DNA of 64,000 bases, taken from NCBI GenBank assembly GCA_023262185.1, contig JALRDO010000008.1, forward strand, positions 18,210-82,209. Reading direction: 5' to 3'. Source of the stretch: Flavobacteriaceae bacterium (GTDB taxonomy: Bacteria > Bacteroidota > Bacteroidia > Flavobacteriales > Flavobacteriaceae). Of this stretch, positions 42,825 to 52,015 are shown piece by piece. Position 1 is the first letter of the stretch. Each line of letters starts with the position of its first letter. The notes under the pieces were generated by a model that saw only the letters and a program-made list of their open reading frames with translations, did not search any database and was not told where the DNA came from. Position numbers and translations under genes: made by a program.

Positions 42825-43826
42825 ATGAAGAAACACATGCTACCAATTTTCGCTATCGTCTTAATGGGGTTAAGCATTGCGGCTTGCGAGCAAAAAGAGG
42901 TTAAAAACTACCTTCCTGAATCGAACGGCCCTTTGAACGAGGTTATTGTAGTAGCTGACACCGACATTTTAGACGGGACGGCCGGAGGCGCATTGAAATC
43001 GTACTTGTCACAACGGCAGTTAGGGCTTGGTGTTGATGAAGCGAAATACACTATTCGGCACTTGACTCCTGATCTTTTCAAGGGGGCGATCATGCGTTCG
43101 AGATCAGTAGTTTACATGCAGCTCGACACCCTCTCTCGCGCTCACGTCAAAAGAGACATGTATGCGAGGCCGCAACACTTGGTGGTGATCAAGGGAAGAA
43201 ATGAATTAGAGCTCGCTCAAAACGTAGATCAAATTATGCTTCAGGCCGTCGACAGTTTTCGACAAAGCGACCTACGAGTCGCTCAAGGCCGCTTCAAACG
43301 TTCTTTATATACAGAGCCTAGGCTTAATTCAACCTTCGGAATCGATCTTACGATACCCTCAATTTATCGCCCCGCAAAATTCACAGAAGACTTTGCATGG
43401 ATAGACCGTCCTATTGAAAATGGTACGATGAATCTTTTGGTGTACGCAGTAAACCCTGGGAAATTTTCAGATGAAAACACCTTCTTAGAAGATTTGATTC
43501 GTATACGAGATTCGGTCGGAAGAGCCCAGGTTCCTGGTCCAGACATTGAAGGCGCTCAAACCTATATGCAAACCGAACCTATCTTTAGACCTTACGTTTT
43601 TGGAACAGAAGTAAACGGCTTCAGGGCCGCAGAAATGAGGGGAATGTGGGACATAAACGGCTATCCCATGGCAGGGCCCTTTATCACCTATGTGATTAAC
43701 GACACCATTAACAAGCGAAACCTTGTGCTTGAGGGGTTTGTGTTTGCACCAAACAAAGAAAAGAGAGATTACCTCTTTGAGTTAGAGGCAATTATCAAAA
43801 CGCTTAAAATTGAAAAAATAGACTAG
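42825..43826 (+). CDS. DUF4837 family lipoprotein
   Basis: A 333-aa lipoprotein: a signal peptide ending SIAAC (Cys21), then a soluble domain with two related halves that carry SNGPLNEVIVVADTD and later DEDFAW-like segments. The DUF4837 family is confined to Bacteroidota and of unknown function. It begins 5 nt after the transglycosylase stop; cotranscription suggests an envelope role. It is separated from tatA by a weak convergent hairpin. Confidence 0.88.
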   Translation: MKKHMLPIFAIVLMGLSIAACEQKEVKNYLPESNGPLNEVIVVADTDILDGTAGGALKSYLSQRQLGLGVDEAKYTIRHLTPDLFKGAIMRSRSVVYMQLDTLSRAHVKRDMYARPQHLVVIKGRNELELAQNVDQIMLQAVDSFRQSDLRVAQGRFKRSLYTEPRLNSTFGIDLTIPSIYRPAKFTEDFAWIDRPIENGTMNLLVYAVNPGKFSDENTFLEDLIRIRDSVGRAQVPGPDIEGAQTYMQTEPIFRPYVFGTEVNGFRAAEMRGMWDINGYPMAGPFITYVINDTINKRNLVLEGFVFAPNKEKRDYLFELEAIIKTLKIEKID

Positions 43827-43850
43827 AAGCAGTGAAGCTTAGTCCTATTT
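43815..43850. terminator. Weak bidirectional hairpin between DUF4837 and tatA genes
   Basis: AAATAG-ACTA and TAGT-CCTATTT arms pair with one bulge around a roughly 14-nt loop, with A and T runs at the edges. It lies where the two convergent genes end. Confidence 0.45.
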
Positions 43851-44036
43851 AGACCCTAGATTCTTGTCTTCTTTGTTTTTGTCTTCGGCAGAAGCGTCTT
43901 TGAACTCTTTAATTCCACTTCCTAGACCTCTCATGAGTTCTGGAATCTTCTTTCCTCCAAAAAGAAGAAGAACGATTATCACAACAAGGACTATTTGCCA
44001 AGGACCTACTAGGCCTAATGAAATTGCGAATGACAT
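43845..44036 (-). CDS. tatA: Sec-independent translocase subunit TatA/E
   Basis: A 63-aa single-helix protein that forms the Tat export pore. A short periplasmic N-terminus, the helix (about 13-27, IVLVVIIVLLLFGGKKIP) with the FGGKKIPEL hinge, and a charged amphipathic tail (SAEDKNKEDKN) are typical. No tatC is nearby. Its upstream region has only poor -7 matches (TACATTTC). Confidence 0.93.
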   Translation of the reverse strand: MSFAISLGLVGPWQIVLVVIIVLLLFGGKKIPELMRGLGSGIKEFKDASAEDKNKEDKNLGSK

Positions 44037-44097
44037 ACTAAAGGTGTTTATAGAAATGTAAATGTAGTAAAATTAAAGTGTTTCGGGGGTCATCGCG

Positions 44098-44105
44098 TAT
44101 ATTTG
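44098..44105 (+). promoter_or_regulatory. -7 box of the M23 peptidase gene, leaderless spacing
   Basis: TATATTTG ends five bases (TCTTC) before the ATG at 44111. This rules out the in-frame ATG at 44078, which lies upstream of the box. Confidence 0.7.
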
Positions 44106-44110
44106 TCTTC

Positions 44111-44983
44111 ATGGCAAAAGACACTTCAGATCAGCCCAAAGAACGGTCAAAGCTGTTCGACAAGATTAAGCTGGTGGTCGTAAACGACAGCACCTTTGAA
44201 GAGTTGTATTCACAAAGCCTTAGCCGACTAAACGCTTACTCTATTATTGTCTTTTTTGTCGCCCTCATCGCCCTTTTCACTTTTGTGTTGACAGCAACTA
44301 CCCCGCTGAGGTATTTGATTCCGGGGATTGAGTCCTCTGAGGTTCAACGAGAGGTGGTAAGACTCGCACTACGCACAGACTCTATCTATCAAGTGATGGA
44401 GCGTGACAAGCGCTATATCAATCAAATTGGCAGCGTAGTTCGAGGCGAAGTAAGCTATGACGACCTCCCTAAAGACAGCCTTATTCTTGATCAAACACTA
44501 GTGTTGTCAGACGCCGCCCTCGAGGCGCAAAAAAACGTAGCAATGCTGGCCTTAGAGCGAGAGGTAAGAAGAGAAGACCAGTACAACCCTTTAATTTCTG
44601 AAGACAGCTTTGAAAACCTTATGTTTTTCGTTCCTGTCGAAGGGGTGATCTCTCAAAATTACGATCCGCGTTCAGGACATTTAGCCACAGACATTGCGGC
44701 CAGAACTGGGGCAGCAGTAAAAGCCGTTGCTGACGCTACTGTAATTCATGCAGAATGGTCAAGCGACACAGGATACAATCTTATCTTGATTCACCCAAAC
44801 AACATGTTGTCGGTGTACAAGCACAACGGAGAGATATTTAAAAAACAAGGGGACGCTGTAAGGGCAGGCGAAGTGGTGGCTTTAGTGGGTGACACTGGAG
44901 AGCTTTCGACAGGAGCACACCTTCACTTTGAACTTTGGAGAAACGGAAAGCCGGTTGACCCTCAAAACTATATCGACTTCTGA
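44111..44983 (+). CDS. M23 family peptidoglycan endopeptidase
   Basis: A 290-aa inner-membrane-anchored peptidase. A cytoplasmic N-terminus (1-40), one helix (about 45-66, IIVFFVALIALFTFVLTAT), a charged coiled region, then the LytM domain with zinc ligands HLATDIA (HxxxD) and GAHLHFELW. It cleaves peptide crosslinks, or acts as a regulator of amidases. The start at 44111 is set by the -7 box five bases upstream. It overlaps the GH3 gene by one base (TGATG). Confidence 0.93.
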   Translation: MAKDTSDQPKERSKLFDKIKLVVVNDSTFEELYSQSLSRLNAYSIIVFFVALIALFTFVLTATTPLRYLIPGIESSEVQREVVRLALRTDSIYQVMERDKRYINQIGSVVRGEVSYDDLPKDSLILDQTLVLSDAALEAQKNVAMLALEREVRREDQYNPLISEDSFENLMFFVPVEGVISQNYDPRSGHLATDIAARTGAAVKAVADATVIHAEWSSDTGYNLILIHPNNMLSVYKHNGEIFKKQGDAVRAGEVVALVGDTGELSTGAHLHFELWRNGKPVDPQNYIDF

Positions 44984-46491
44984 TGGGGCTTAAATCACTT
45001 TTGGCGAAGCCATATGCGAGATGGCAAGTGAGAAAAGAGCGGCAATGGGCGCAGCACCCTAAAGCCACCCAAGAAAAAGTGTTTGCACAGCTAGTGCAAG
45101 CCGCAGCAGCCACCGCTTTCGGAAAAGACCACGGCTTTGATCAGATCAAAAGCCACGCAGATTTTGTTGAGCGCGTCCCGGTTAGAGATTACGAAGACCT
45201 TAAGCCTTATGTTGAACGCATCATAGGTGGAGAGAAAAGCGTGCTGTGGCCCGGACAGCCAGAGTATCTTGCCAAAACCTCAGGAACGACCTCAGGCGCT
45301 AAATATATCCCTATTACAAAGGCCTCAATGAAAGAGCAGGTCAAGTCTTCAAAGCTTGCGCTCCTGAACTATATCGTTGAAAGCGGCAACGCTAACTATG
45401 TAAGCGGGAAAATGATCTTTCTGCAAGGGAGCCCTGTATTGGGTAAAAAGGGGGCCATTAAATCCGGAAGGCTCTCGGGCATTTCAGCACACTATTTGCC
45501 AAACTATTTGCTAAAAAATCGACTCCCAAGTTGGGAGACCAATTGTATTGAAGACTGGGAAACCAAGGTAGAGGCTGTGGTTGACGAAACAATCACCCAA
45601 GACATGACGCTTATTGCAGGCATTCCATCATGGGTGCAAATGTACTTTGAGCGCCTCTTGGCCCGAACCGGAAAGACCGTGGGAAGCCTGTTTCCTAACT
45701 TTTCACTTTTTGTTTACGGAGGGGTGAATTTTGAACCCTATCGCCAAAAATTTGAGTCCCTCATCGGAAGAAAGGTCGACAGCGTCGAGCTCTTTCCTGC
45801 CAGCGAAGGGTTCTTTGCCTATCAAGACCAACTTCATCAGAAAGGACTCCTGCTGCAATTGAATTCTTTTATTTTCTACGAGTTTATACGGGTGGATGAA
45901 TTTTACAGTGAAAACCCAAAACGCCTTAGCGTTGCTGAGGTTGAGTTAGATGTAGATTACGCCCTGATCATAAGCTCTAACGCAGGGCTCTGGGCATACA
46001 ATATTGGAGACACCGTAAGGTTTGTTTCATTAAAGCCCCATCGGGTGGTGGTTTCAGGACGCCTAAAGCACTTTATTTCTGCTTTTGGAGAGCACGTGAT
46101 TGCCAAGGAGGTTGAAGAGGCCCTAGCTACGGCAGTAAAGGAAATGGACGAAAAAATAGAAGTGATAGAGTTTTCGGTAGCGCCGCAGGTAGACCCCAAA
46201 GATCCGCACGAGCTTCCGTATCACGAATGGTTTATAGAGTTTGATACCCCTCCATCCGACGAAGAGACGTTTATGCAGAAAATTGACGCCTCTATGCAAG
46301 CCCAGAATGTTTATTATAAAGACCTCATTGAAGGAAAGGTGTTGAAGCAGGCGGTTTTGACCAAGGTTCAGCGCGGAGGCTTTGAGGCATTCATGAAGTC
46401 TCAGGGCAAGCTGGGCGGGCAAAACAAGATTAAACGATTGTCTAACGACCGCTCTGTCGCAGACGGACTCGCCTCTTTTGTCCTCATATGA
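44983..46491 (+). CDS. GH3 family acyl-amino-acid ligase-like protein
   Basis: A 502-aa member of the GH3 (auxin-responsive) acyl-adenylate superfamily. The ATP-binding segment [19 protein letters not shown] (near 98-116), the VFELFPAS-like [13 protein letters not shown] and [18 protein letters not shown] are typical. Plant members conjugate amino acids to acids through an adenylate; bacterial substrates are unknown. It starts on the last base of the M23 peptidase stop and overlaps the next gene by 4 nt, so it is translationally coupled at both ends. Confidence 0.9.
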   Translation: MGLKSLLAKPYARWQVRKERQWAQHPKATQEKVFAQLVQAAAATAFGKDHGFDQIKSHADFVERVPVRDYEDLKPYVERIIGGEKSVLWPGQPEYLAKTSGTTSGAKYIPITKASMKEQVKSSKLALLNYIVESGNANYVSGKMIFLQGSPVLGKKGAIKSGRLSGISAHYLPNYLLKNRLPSWETNCIEDWETKVEAVVDETITQDMTLIAGIPSWVQMYFERLLARTGKTVGSLFPNFSLFVYGGVNFEPYRQKFESLIGRKVDSVELFPASEGFFAYQDQLHQKGLLLQLNSFIFYEFIRVDEFYSENPKRLSVAEVELDVDYALIISSNAGLWAYNIGDTVRFVSLKPHRVVVSGRLKHFISAFGEHVIAKEVEEALATAVKEMDEKIEVIEFSVAPQVDPKDPHELPYHEWFIEFDTPPSDEETFMQKIDASMQAQNVYYKDLIEGKVLKQAVLTKVQRGGFEAFMKSQGKLGGQNKIKRLSNDRSVADGLASFVLI

Positions 46492-47459
46492 AAACGATCG
46501 TAATTACAGGAGCAGCTGGGTTTTTAGGCTCACACTTGGTCGACCGAATGTTGGCAGAAGAATACAGGGTAATTGGCATAGACAACCTTATCACTGGCGA
46601 CCTTAAGAACCTTGAGCACCTCAAGAGCGAAGAGCGTTTTGAGTTTGTGGAACACGACGTGACCACTTTCACCTCTGTGGCTGGAGGCGTCTCTTGCATC
46701 TTACACTTTGCATCACCCGCCAGCCCGATTGATTATTTAAAAATTCCGATTCAAACGCTCAAAGTGGGCTCGCTCGGAACGCATAACTTGTTGGGTCTTG
46801 CGAAGGCTAAAAACGCAAAATTCATGATTGCCTCGACCTCTGAGGTGTACGGAGATCCGCTTGAACATCCGCAGTCAGAGAGCTATTATGGAAACGTAAA
46901 CTCTATAGGCCCACGCGGTGTTTACGATGAGGCAAAGCGCTTTCAAGAATCGATGACGATGGCCTACCATAGAGTCCACAAGCTTGACACTAGGATCGCC
47001 AGAATCTTTAACACCTATGGCCCGCGAATGCGCCTCAATGATGGAAGAGTAATACCCGCGTTTATAGGGCAAATCCTAAGAGAAGAGCCTTTGACCGTAT
47101 TTGGTAAGGGAGATCAAACACGCTCGTTCTGTTTTGTTGACGACTTGGTAGAGGGAATAGTGAGGCTATTGGCCGCTGAATATCACCTTCCGGTCAACCT
47201 CGGAAATCCTGACGAAACTACCATTCTCGAATTTGCACAAGAACTCATCGGCCTCACCGGGAGCAAGAGCGAAATCTTGTTTAAGCTACTTCCAGAGGAC
47301 GATCCGTTGCAGCGTCAGCCCGACATTAAGCTGGCAAAAGAACTCTTAGGTTGGGAGCCACATATCACGAGAAGAGAGGGCTTGGAGAAGACGATAGCCT
47401 ATTTTAAAAGGCTAAGCCCTGAAGAACTCAGACACAAAGAACATAGAACCTTTAACTAA
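46488..47459 (+). CDS. UDP-glucuronate decarboxylase-like NAD-dependent epimerase (UXS)
   Basis: A 323-aa extended SDR: NAD motif GAAGFLGSH (8-16), catalytic YDEAKRF (YxxxK), and the UXS-type [20 protein letters not shown] and [12 protein letters not shown]. It probably converts UDP-glucuronate to UDP-xylose for surface polysaccharide. The ATG overlaps the GH3 stop by 4 nt. The exact nucleotide sugar is inferred from family resemblance, which is strong. Confidence 0.9.
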   Translation: MKTIVITGAAGFLGSHLVDRMLAEEYRVIGIDNLITGDLKNLEHLKSEERFEFVEHDVTTFTSVAGGVSCILHFASPASPIDYLKIPIQTLKVGSLGTHNLLGLAKAKNAKFMIASTSEVYGDPLEHPQSESYYGNVNSIGPRGVYDEAKRFQESMTMAYHRVHKLDTRIARIFNTYGPRMRLNDGRVIPAFIGQILREEPLTVFGKGDQTRSFCFVDDLVEGIVRLLAAEYHLPVNLGNPDETTILEFAQELIGLTGSKSEILFKLLPEDDPLQRQPDIKLAKELLGWEPHITRREGLEKTIAYFKRLSPEELRHKEHRTFN

Positions 47460-47468
47460 TAGGCTCAC

Positions 47469-48752
47469 ATGAGAGAAAGAATATTAATCATCGGATCAGG
47501 CGGAAGAGAACATGCTATAGCCTTTAGCTTGTCACAGAGCCCGAACTGCGAAGCGCTTTTTATTGCTCCCGGAAACGCCGGAACCTCAGAAATCGCGGTG
47601 AATTTAGACCTCAGTGTGAGTGATTTTTCTGTCATTGGAATGGCCTGTGAGCAACACAGTATCAGCATGGTAGTTGTAGGTCCTGAAGCGCCCTTAGTAG
47701 AGGGGATTGTCAATTATTTTAAAAAGACCCCAAGCCTCTCATCTCTCAAGGTGATAGGCCCTGACCAACTGGCAGCGACGCTTGAGGGGTCAAAAGACTT
47801 TGCCAAGGCCTTCATGGCCAAACACGGCGTTAGAACCGCGGCCTATGCCACATTCACGAAAGAAACACTCCAAGAAGGCCTGGCGTTTTTGGACAAGCTC
47901 AGCGCCCCCTATGTGCTTAAGGCAGATGGCCTTGCGGCAGGCAAAGGGGTGCTCATTCTAGAAGACCTTGAAGAAGCCAAACAGAAACTCAACGCCTTTC
48001 TGAGCGAAGACCTGTTCGGACAGGCGGGATCAAAGGTGGTTATAGAGGAGTTTTTAGATGGCATTGAATGCAGCTGTTTTGTGGCGATTGACGCCAACTA
48101 CAACTACAAAGTATTACCTCTTGCCAAAGACTACAAACGTATAGGCGAACAAGACACAGGCTTAAATACAGGAGGAATGGGTGCTGTTTCTCCTGTTGAT
48201 TTTGTTGACGACAGTTTATACCATCGAATTGAGAACGAAATCGTTGTACCTACGGTTGAGGGGATAAAGCGTGAAGGATACTCCTATGTGGGCTTTGTGT
48301 TCATCGGCCTTATGATCGTGAACGGAACACCTTACGTGATCGAGTACAATGTGCGCATGGGAGACCCCGAAACAGAGGTTGTTTTCCCCCTTATCACGAG
48401 CGACACAGTGGCCCTTTTCGACGCTATGAGCAAAGGAACATTAGACGCCTACACCCTTGCCATAAAGCCAGGCTATGCCGTAACGGTTATTGCCGTTTCA
48501 AAGGGGTACCCTGAGGCCTATGAAAAGGGCAAGCGAATTGAGGGCCTAGAAGGCGCCTACGAAAGCGCAGTCTACCATGCGGGCACAACCATCAAAAACG
48601 ACAGCGTGGTCTCTAATGGCGGAAGGGTTCTCGCCGTGACTTCGTTCGGAGAAACACTTCAGCAGTCTTTAGACAAAAGCTATGACACCCTTAAAAAGGT
48701 AGGCTTCGAAGAGATGTATTTCAGAAGAGATATCGGAAAAGACCTAATGTAG
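47469..48752 (+). CDS. purD: Phosphoribosylamine-glycine ligase
   Basis: Second step of purine synthesis (GAR synthetase); 427 aa ATP-grasp. GGREHAIAF at the N-terminus, GPEAPLVEG, the ATP-grasp VLKADGLAAGKGV, TGGMGAVSP and EYNVRMGDPE are all present. It follows the UXS gene by 9 nt, is convergent with a small DUF6341 gene, and has no visible purine riboswitch (no room). Confidence 0.96.
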   Translation: MRERILIIGSGGREHAIAFSLSQSPNCEALFIAPGNAGTSEIAVNLDLSVSDFSVIGMACEQHSISMVVVGPEAPLVEGIVNYFKKTPSLSSLKVIGPDQLAATLEGSKDFAKAFMAKHGVRTAAYATFTKETLQEGLAFLDKLSAPYVLKADGLAAGKGVLILEDLEEAKQKLNAFLSEDLFGQAGSKVVIEEFLDGIECSCFVAIDANYNYKVLPLAKDYKRIGEQDTGLNTGGMGAVSPVDFVDDSLYHRIENEIVVPTVEGIKREGYSYVGFVFIGLMIVNGTPYVIEYNVRMGDPETEVVFPLITSDTVALFDAMSKGTLDAYTLAIKPGYAVTVIAVSKGYPEAYEKGKRIEGLEGAYESAVYHAGTTIKNDSVVSNGGRVLAVTSFGETLQQSLDKSYDTLKKVGFEEMYFRRDIGKDLM

Positions 48753-48754
48753 TC

Positions 48755-48979
48755 TTATAAGAACGAGTGCGCCGTGCTTGATGTGTCGTCGTCTTGAGCG
48801 TCTTTGTATTTCTTAAGCTCGTTCATCCAGTAAGCCCCGGCCGCTAACCCAACAAGCACAAACAACCAATTAATGGCGTTTGAAAGCCACCAGCTTTCGG
48901 TGAAACGAAGGAGGTTGTAAGGGATAAATAACACATTTTCAAACAGAGAGGCGATTCCGTAAAATAATGAGGTCATCAT
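48755..48979 (-). CDS. Small DUF6341-like membrane protein
   Basis: A 74-aa protein: an amphipathic start (SLFYGIASLFENVLFIPYNLLRF), the WWLSNAINWLFVLVGLAAGAYWM membrane helix, then a charged tail ending TAHSFL. I recall a flavobacterial family (DUF6341) of this length ending in HSFL next to purD; function unknown. A promoter with -33 TTTG and -7-like TATTTTTA (19-nt spacing) lies about 25-55 nt upstream. Two adjacent ATGs make the start uncertain by one codon. Confidence 0.72.
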   Translation of the reverse strand: MMTSLFYGIASLFENVLFIPYNLLRFTESWWLSNAINWLFVLVGLAAGAYWMNELKKYKDAQDDDTSSTAHSFL

Positions 48980-49046
48980 GGCACGTTGTTTTAGCGCTGT
49001 AAAAATAGCGCATCTATTTGTGCTTTCAAAGAGGCGGTTGCCGCAA

Positions 49047-49757
49047 TCAAATCTTGTCGCGACGCTTCAGTAACTTCTCAAGGTAATATTTCAAGGGGTT
49101 GCTGTACTTCAACAGCTTCCAAGGTCTGCTCGAATGAGGCTTATGGATCACAGGCGTGTCAAAGACAACGCGGTTAAAAAAGTTGAGCGCTAAGGCTTTT
49201 TTAGAGATGAAAGTGTCATACCAATCTTTGGTGTCATTGAGTTCTTCAAATGAAAAAGCAGACAAAAAAGAGGGCGTCATTAGCGTGCAGCAAAAACTTA
49301 GACTTCTCTTGGTGTCGCAATAGGTGCCCGTAAATGACTTGAATTTTTCATATGGATAATTGATTCGCCCAGAGGCGTCGGTAGTAACCGCCCCTACAAG
49401 GCCCAAACCGTCTTCTCTAACACAGTGTTCTAAAAGGTTTTCGAGCGTGGTTGATCCGACGGTAACGTCTGATTCTACAACAACAAAAGGGAGACCCATT
49501 TCTAGCGCGCGCTTTTGAACTAATTGCAGCACTAATTTATAGTTTGGAGAGGGGTGGTTGGTCAGGTCTTCGAGATGAACAAGTTCAAATCCGTAGACTT
49601 GTTTGGCCTCTTCAAGCCCCCATTTAGTGGAGTCGTCGCTAAAGTCGTTGTATACAACATGTGTGACCTCTACAGAAGAAGAGGCGATGGCTTTGCAGGT
49701 TTCGAGAGTATTGGCAAGTGCGTTTTTAACGGGAGTGACGACTAGTAGTTTGGGCAT
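49047..49757 (-). CDS. Glycosyltransferase family 2-like protein
   Basis: A 236-aa cytosolic GT-A-fold enzyme. The N-terminus MPKLLVVTPVKNALANTLETC, a DFSDDS loop, and VVVESDVTVG (a DxD-like acidic metal site) fit GT2. Acceptor and donor are unknown. It is the last of a three-gene minus-strand cluster after the ArsS and AhpD-like genes (6-nt gap). Confidence 0.78.
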   Translation of the reverse strand: MPKLLVVTPVKNALANTLETCKAIASSSVEVTHVVYNDFSDDSTKWGLEEAKQVYGFELVHLEDLTNHPSPNYKLVLQLVQKRALEMGLPFVVVESDVTVGSTTLENLLEHCVREDGLGLVGAVTTDASGRINYPYEKFKSFTGTYCDTKRSLSFCCTLMTPSFLSAFSFEELNDTKDWYDTFISKKALALNFFNRVVFDTPVIHKPHSSRPWKLLKYSNPLKYYLEKLLKRRDKI

Positions 49758-49763
49758 ATGTGG

Positions 49764-50813
49764 CTAGGTTAGGCTGCCTTGACAAGAGCTTCCGGCGCCA
49801 GCCGTACACCCATAACAGTGCTGGTTGACCCTAATGGGCCTCTTTAACAAGCGGTCAAGGTTAAAATTATCTATATGATTTGAGGCGCTGTCAACGGCAA
49901 GCTCTAACATTTGATTAAAATCGCAGTCATAGAGCGCGCCGTCCCAACCCACTGAGAGCGTATTGGTGCACATCACCCCCGACAATGTAGCGGGATTAAA
50001 GCTTTCTACCAGAGTTTCCATATAGGTCTCATAGTTTTCTGAGGCAATGAGATATTCTAGAAACCGAGAAATGGGCAAGTTGTTAATGCAGAACAGCTGA
50101 TTGAAAGAAATGCCGAATTGGGCCTCGAGCTTTGTTTTAAAGTTCTTTTCAAGCCCTGCTTGGTCTGCCGAAAGAAAAGCCCCAGACGGATTATAGACAA
50201 GGTCAAGTATGAGCTCTGGATTAGTTCCATACCCCAAGGCATTCAGCTTTTGTAAGGCAGTAATGGATTTTGAAAACACCCCCTCGCCCCGCTGCTTGTC
50301 GGTGCGCTTTGCGCTGTAATGAGGCAACGAAGAAACGATTCTTAATTTGTGCTTTTTGAAGAATTGTGGAAGTGTTTTGTAGCTCGCGTTTGCTTCGAGT
50401 ATAGTCAGGTTCGAACGAACGATTATTTCTTTGATTCCTTCTGCCCGCGCTGTTTCAATCAACCATCTAAAATGGGGATTCATTTCAGGTGCACCTCCTG
50501 TCAAGTCTAGCGTAGGGACCCCTGTTTTTTTGGCGACGGCTAGCACCTTTTTTATCGTGTCGATACCCATGATTTCTTTGCGATCTGGACCGGCGTCGAC
50601 ATGGCAATGTGCACAGGTTTGGTTGCACATATAGCCTAGGTTTACCTGAAGAATGTCTAAGGCGCGCGGTTTTAAAGGCCATGCCCCTTGATGTTTTAAG
50701 GTTTCGTCAAAGGTTTTTAATGTAGCGTTTTGAAAGTCGCCCCCCTCTAGCGTGTTGATTTGATGCTTGCTCGAGGCTAGCGGAACCGCTCTTGAACGAA
50801 GAGATTTGAGCAT
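49764..50813 (-). CDS. ArsS-type radical SAM protein (arsenosugar biosynthesis)
   Basis: A 349-aa radical SAM enzyme. The cluster motif CNQTCAHC (Cys63, 67, 70; CxxxCxxC) and LTGGAPEMNPHF are typical; a C-terminal cysteine-rich end, CYGCTAGAGSSCQG (DUF3641-type), is characteristic of ArsS-like proteins. Published models have ArsS forming dimethylarsinoyl ribosides from methylated arsenic. Here all positions are ordinary codons (no in-frame UGA seen). No arsM lies in the window, so the arsenic role rests on family identity. Confidence 0.85.
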   Translation of the reverse strand: MLKSLRSRAVPLASSKHQINTLEGGDFQNATLKTFDETLKHQGAWPLKPRALDILQVNLGYMCNQTCAHCHVDAGPDRKEIMGIDTIKKVLAVAKKTGVPTLDLTGGAPEMNPHFRWLIETARAEGIKEIIVRSNLTILEANASYKTLPQFFKKHKLRIVSSLPHYSAKRTDKQRGEGVFSKSITALQKLNALGYGTNPELILDLVYNPSGAFLSADQAGLEKNFKTKLEAQFGISFNQLFCINNLPISRFLEYLIASENYETYMETLVESFNPATLSGVMCTNTLSVGWDGALYDCDFNQMLELAVDSASNHIDNFNLDRLLKRPIRVNQHCYGCTAGAGSSCQGSLT

Positions 50814-50815
50814 AT

Positions 50816-51151
50816 CTACAAACTGAGCTTGTCGTGTTTGTTCATCATTTGGACAGCGTGAACCAAAGTGGCCCCCGCCTCGATTGCAGCGCCCGCATGA
50901 ACAGCCTCCATCATTTCTTCTTCCTCAATTCCGCGCTTTAGGGCGTCTTGGGTGTAGGCGTCAATGCAATATGGACATTTTACTACATGAGAAACCGCTA
51001 GTGCGATTAGCGATTTTTCACGAGCTGAAAGCGCCCCTTCTTCGAAAACCTTTTGATAGTATGAAAAAAAAGCCTCTCCAAGCGGCGCGCTCCAATCTGA
51101 GATATTTTTAAAGTTTTTTAAATCTTTGGGGTTGTAATAGGTGTCGCTCAT
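50816..51151 (-). CDS. AhpD/CMD-family alkylhydroperoxidase-like protein
   Basis: A 111-aa protein of the carboxymuconolactone decarboxylase/AhpD fold. The redox motif reads CPYCIDAYT (CxxC), with AVSHVVK before it. It is the first gene of the minus-strand cluster, 2 nt before arsS; small AhpD-like proteins are frequent partners of arsS (arsenosugar-associated peroxidase-like). The upstream near-box TACTTTTA is on the minus strand about 26 nt before the ATG. Confidence 0.85.
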   Translation of the reverse strand: MSDTYYNPKDLKNFKNISDWSAPLGEAFFSYYQKVFEEGALSAREKSLIALAVSHVVKCPYCIDAYTQDALKRGIEEEEMMEAVHAGAAIEAGATLVHAVQMMNKHDKLSL

Positions 51152-51208
51152 AGCTGTTTTTTGTGGCTATTAAAAGTACAATCAAAATCTGAAGGCCGCT
51201 TTATTTTC

Positions 51209-51216
51209 TACCTTTG
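51209..51216 (+). promoter_or_regulatory. -7 box of the patatin gene, leaderless spacing
   Basis: TACCTTTG ends four bases (CACT) before the GTG at 51221. The in-frame ATG at 51161 lies upstream of the box, so the GTG is the likely start. Confidence 0.7.
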
Positions 51217-51220
51217 CACT

Positions 51221-52015
51221 GTGAATCAACAAGGTACACAAACAGCTTTAATATTGTCGGGCGGAGGCATCCGCGGAATGGCTCATATCGGCTTTATCAA
51301 GGCGCTTCAAGAGCACGGCATCACCATAGATCGCGTTTCAGGCGCAAGTGCAGGCGCTTTAGTGGGGGCCTTGTTTTGCAACGGAAACAGCACTGAAGAG
51401 ATGTTGGCCTTTTTCAAAGAAACCCCGCTGTTCAGATATAACTACTTTAGCATCAATAAGCCAGGCCTAATAGACACCGATCGGTATTATTCTGTATTGA
51501 AAGGCTATTTGATGCACGATTCTTTTGAAGAACTGGCACTACCTCTGCATGTCGCGGCGACGAATTTGCAAGAAGGGTATTTGCGTGAGTTTCATTCTGG
51601 CCCACTTATTAAGCCCTTATTGGCGTCTGCCTCATTAAGCCCGGTGTTTAGCCCGGTTGAAATTGACGGTCAACTATATGCTGATGGAGGTATATTGAGC
51701 AACTTTCCGCTAGAATTTGTAACAGATAAGGCGCAACGATTTATCGGCTCAAATACTACTGAGCTCAGTTCGCTGTCTGCTAAGCACCTGAAAAACGCGC
51801 TTCAACTCACTGCACGCGTGAGCAGTTTGATGATTTATTCTCGTACCAAAGAAAAACTCCAGCGCTGCGACTTTTTCATTCAACCAAGCGGGTTAAAGAA
51901 AATCGGATTTCTCGACAAATCAGGAATTGAAAAAGCGTATACCATCGGCTATGACGAAGGAAGCCGTGCTATTTTGAGTTTCTTAGACAAAGAGCGCCAA
52001 CAGGCTGCGGGCTAG
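51221..52015 (+). CDS. Patatin-like phospholipase (RssA-type)
   Basis: A 264-aa lipid acyl hydrolase of the patatin/RssA type. The oxyanion loop GGGIRG, the nucleophile elbow GASAG (Ser43 from the GTG start) and a later DGG (ADGGILSNFP) give the Ser-Asp dyad. There is no signal peptide. The start is GTG at 51221, four bases after a -7 box; the upstream extension is in-frame but unlike the family. The 3' end overlaps the convergent reductase gene by 4 nt. Confidence 0.9.
   Translation: MNQQGTQTALILSGGGIRGMAHIGFIKALQEHGITIDRVSGASAGALVGALFCNGNSTEEMLAFFKETPLFRYNYFSINKPGLIDTDRYYSVLKGYLMHDSFEELALPLHVAATNLQEGYLREFHSGPLIKPLLASASLSPVFSPVEIDGQLYADGGILSNFPLEFVTDKAQRFIGSNTTELSSLSAKHLKNALQLTARVSSLMIYSRTKEKLQRCDFFIQPSGLKKIGFLDKSGIEKAYTIGYDEGSRAILSFLDKERQQAAG

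Noticed and set aside
51161..51220. ATG start of the patatin gene at 51161
   Set aside because: Upstream of the -7 box, and the extra 20 residues do not resemble the family.
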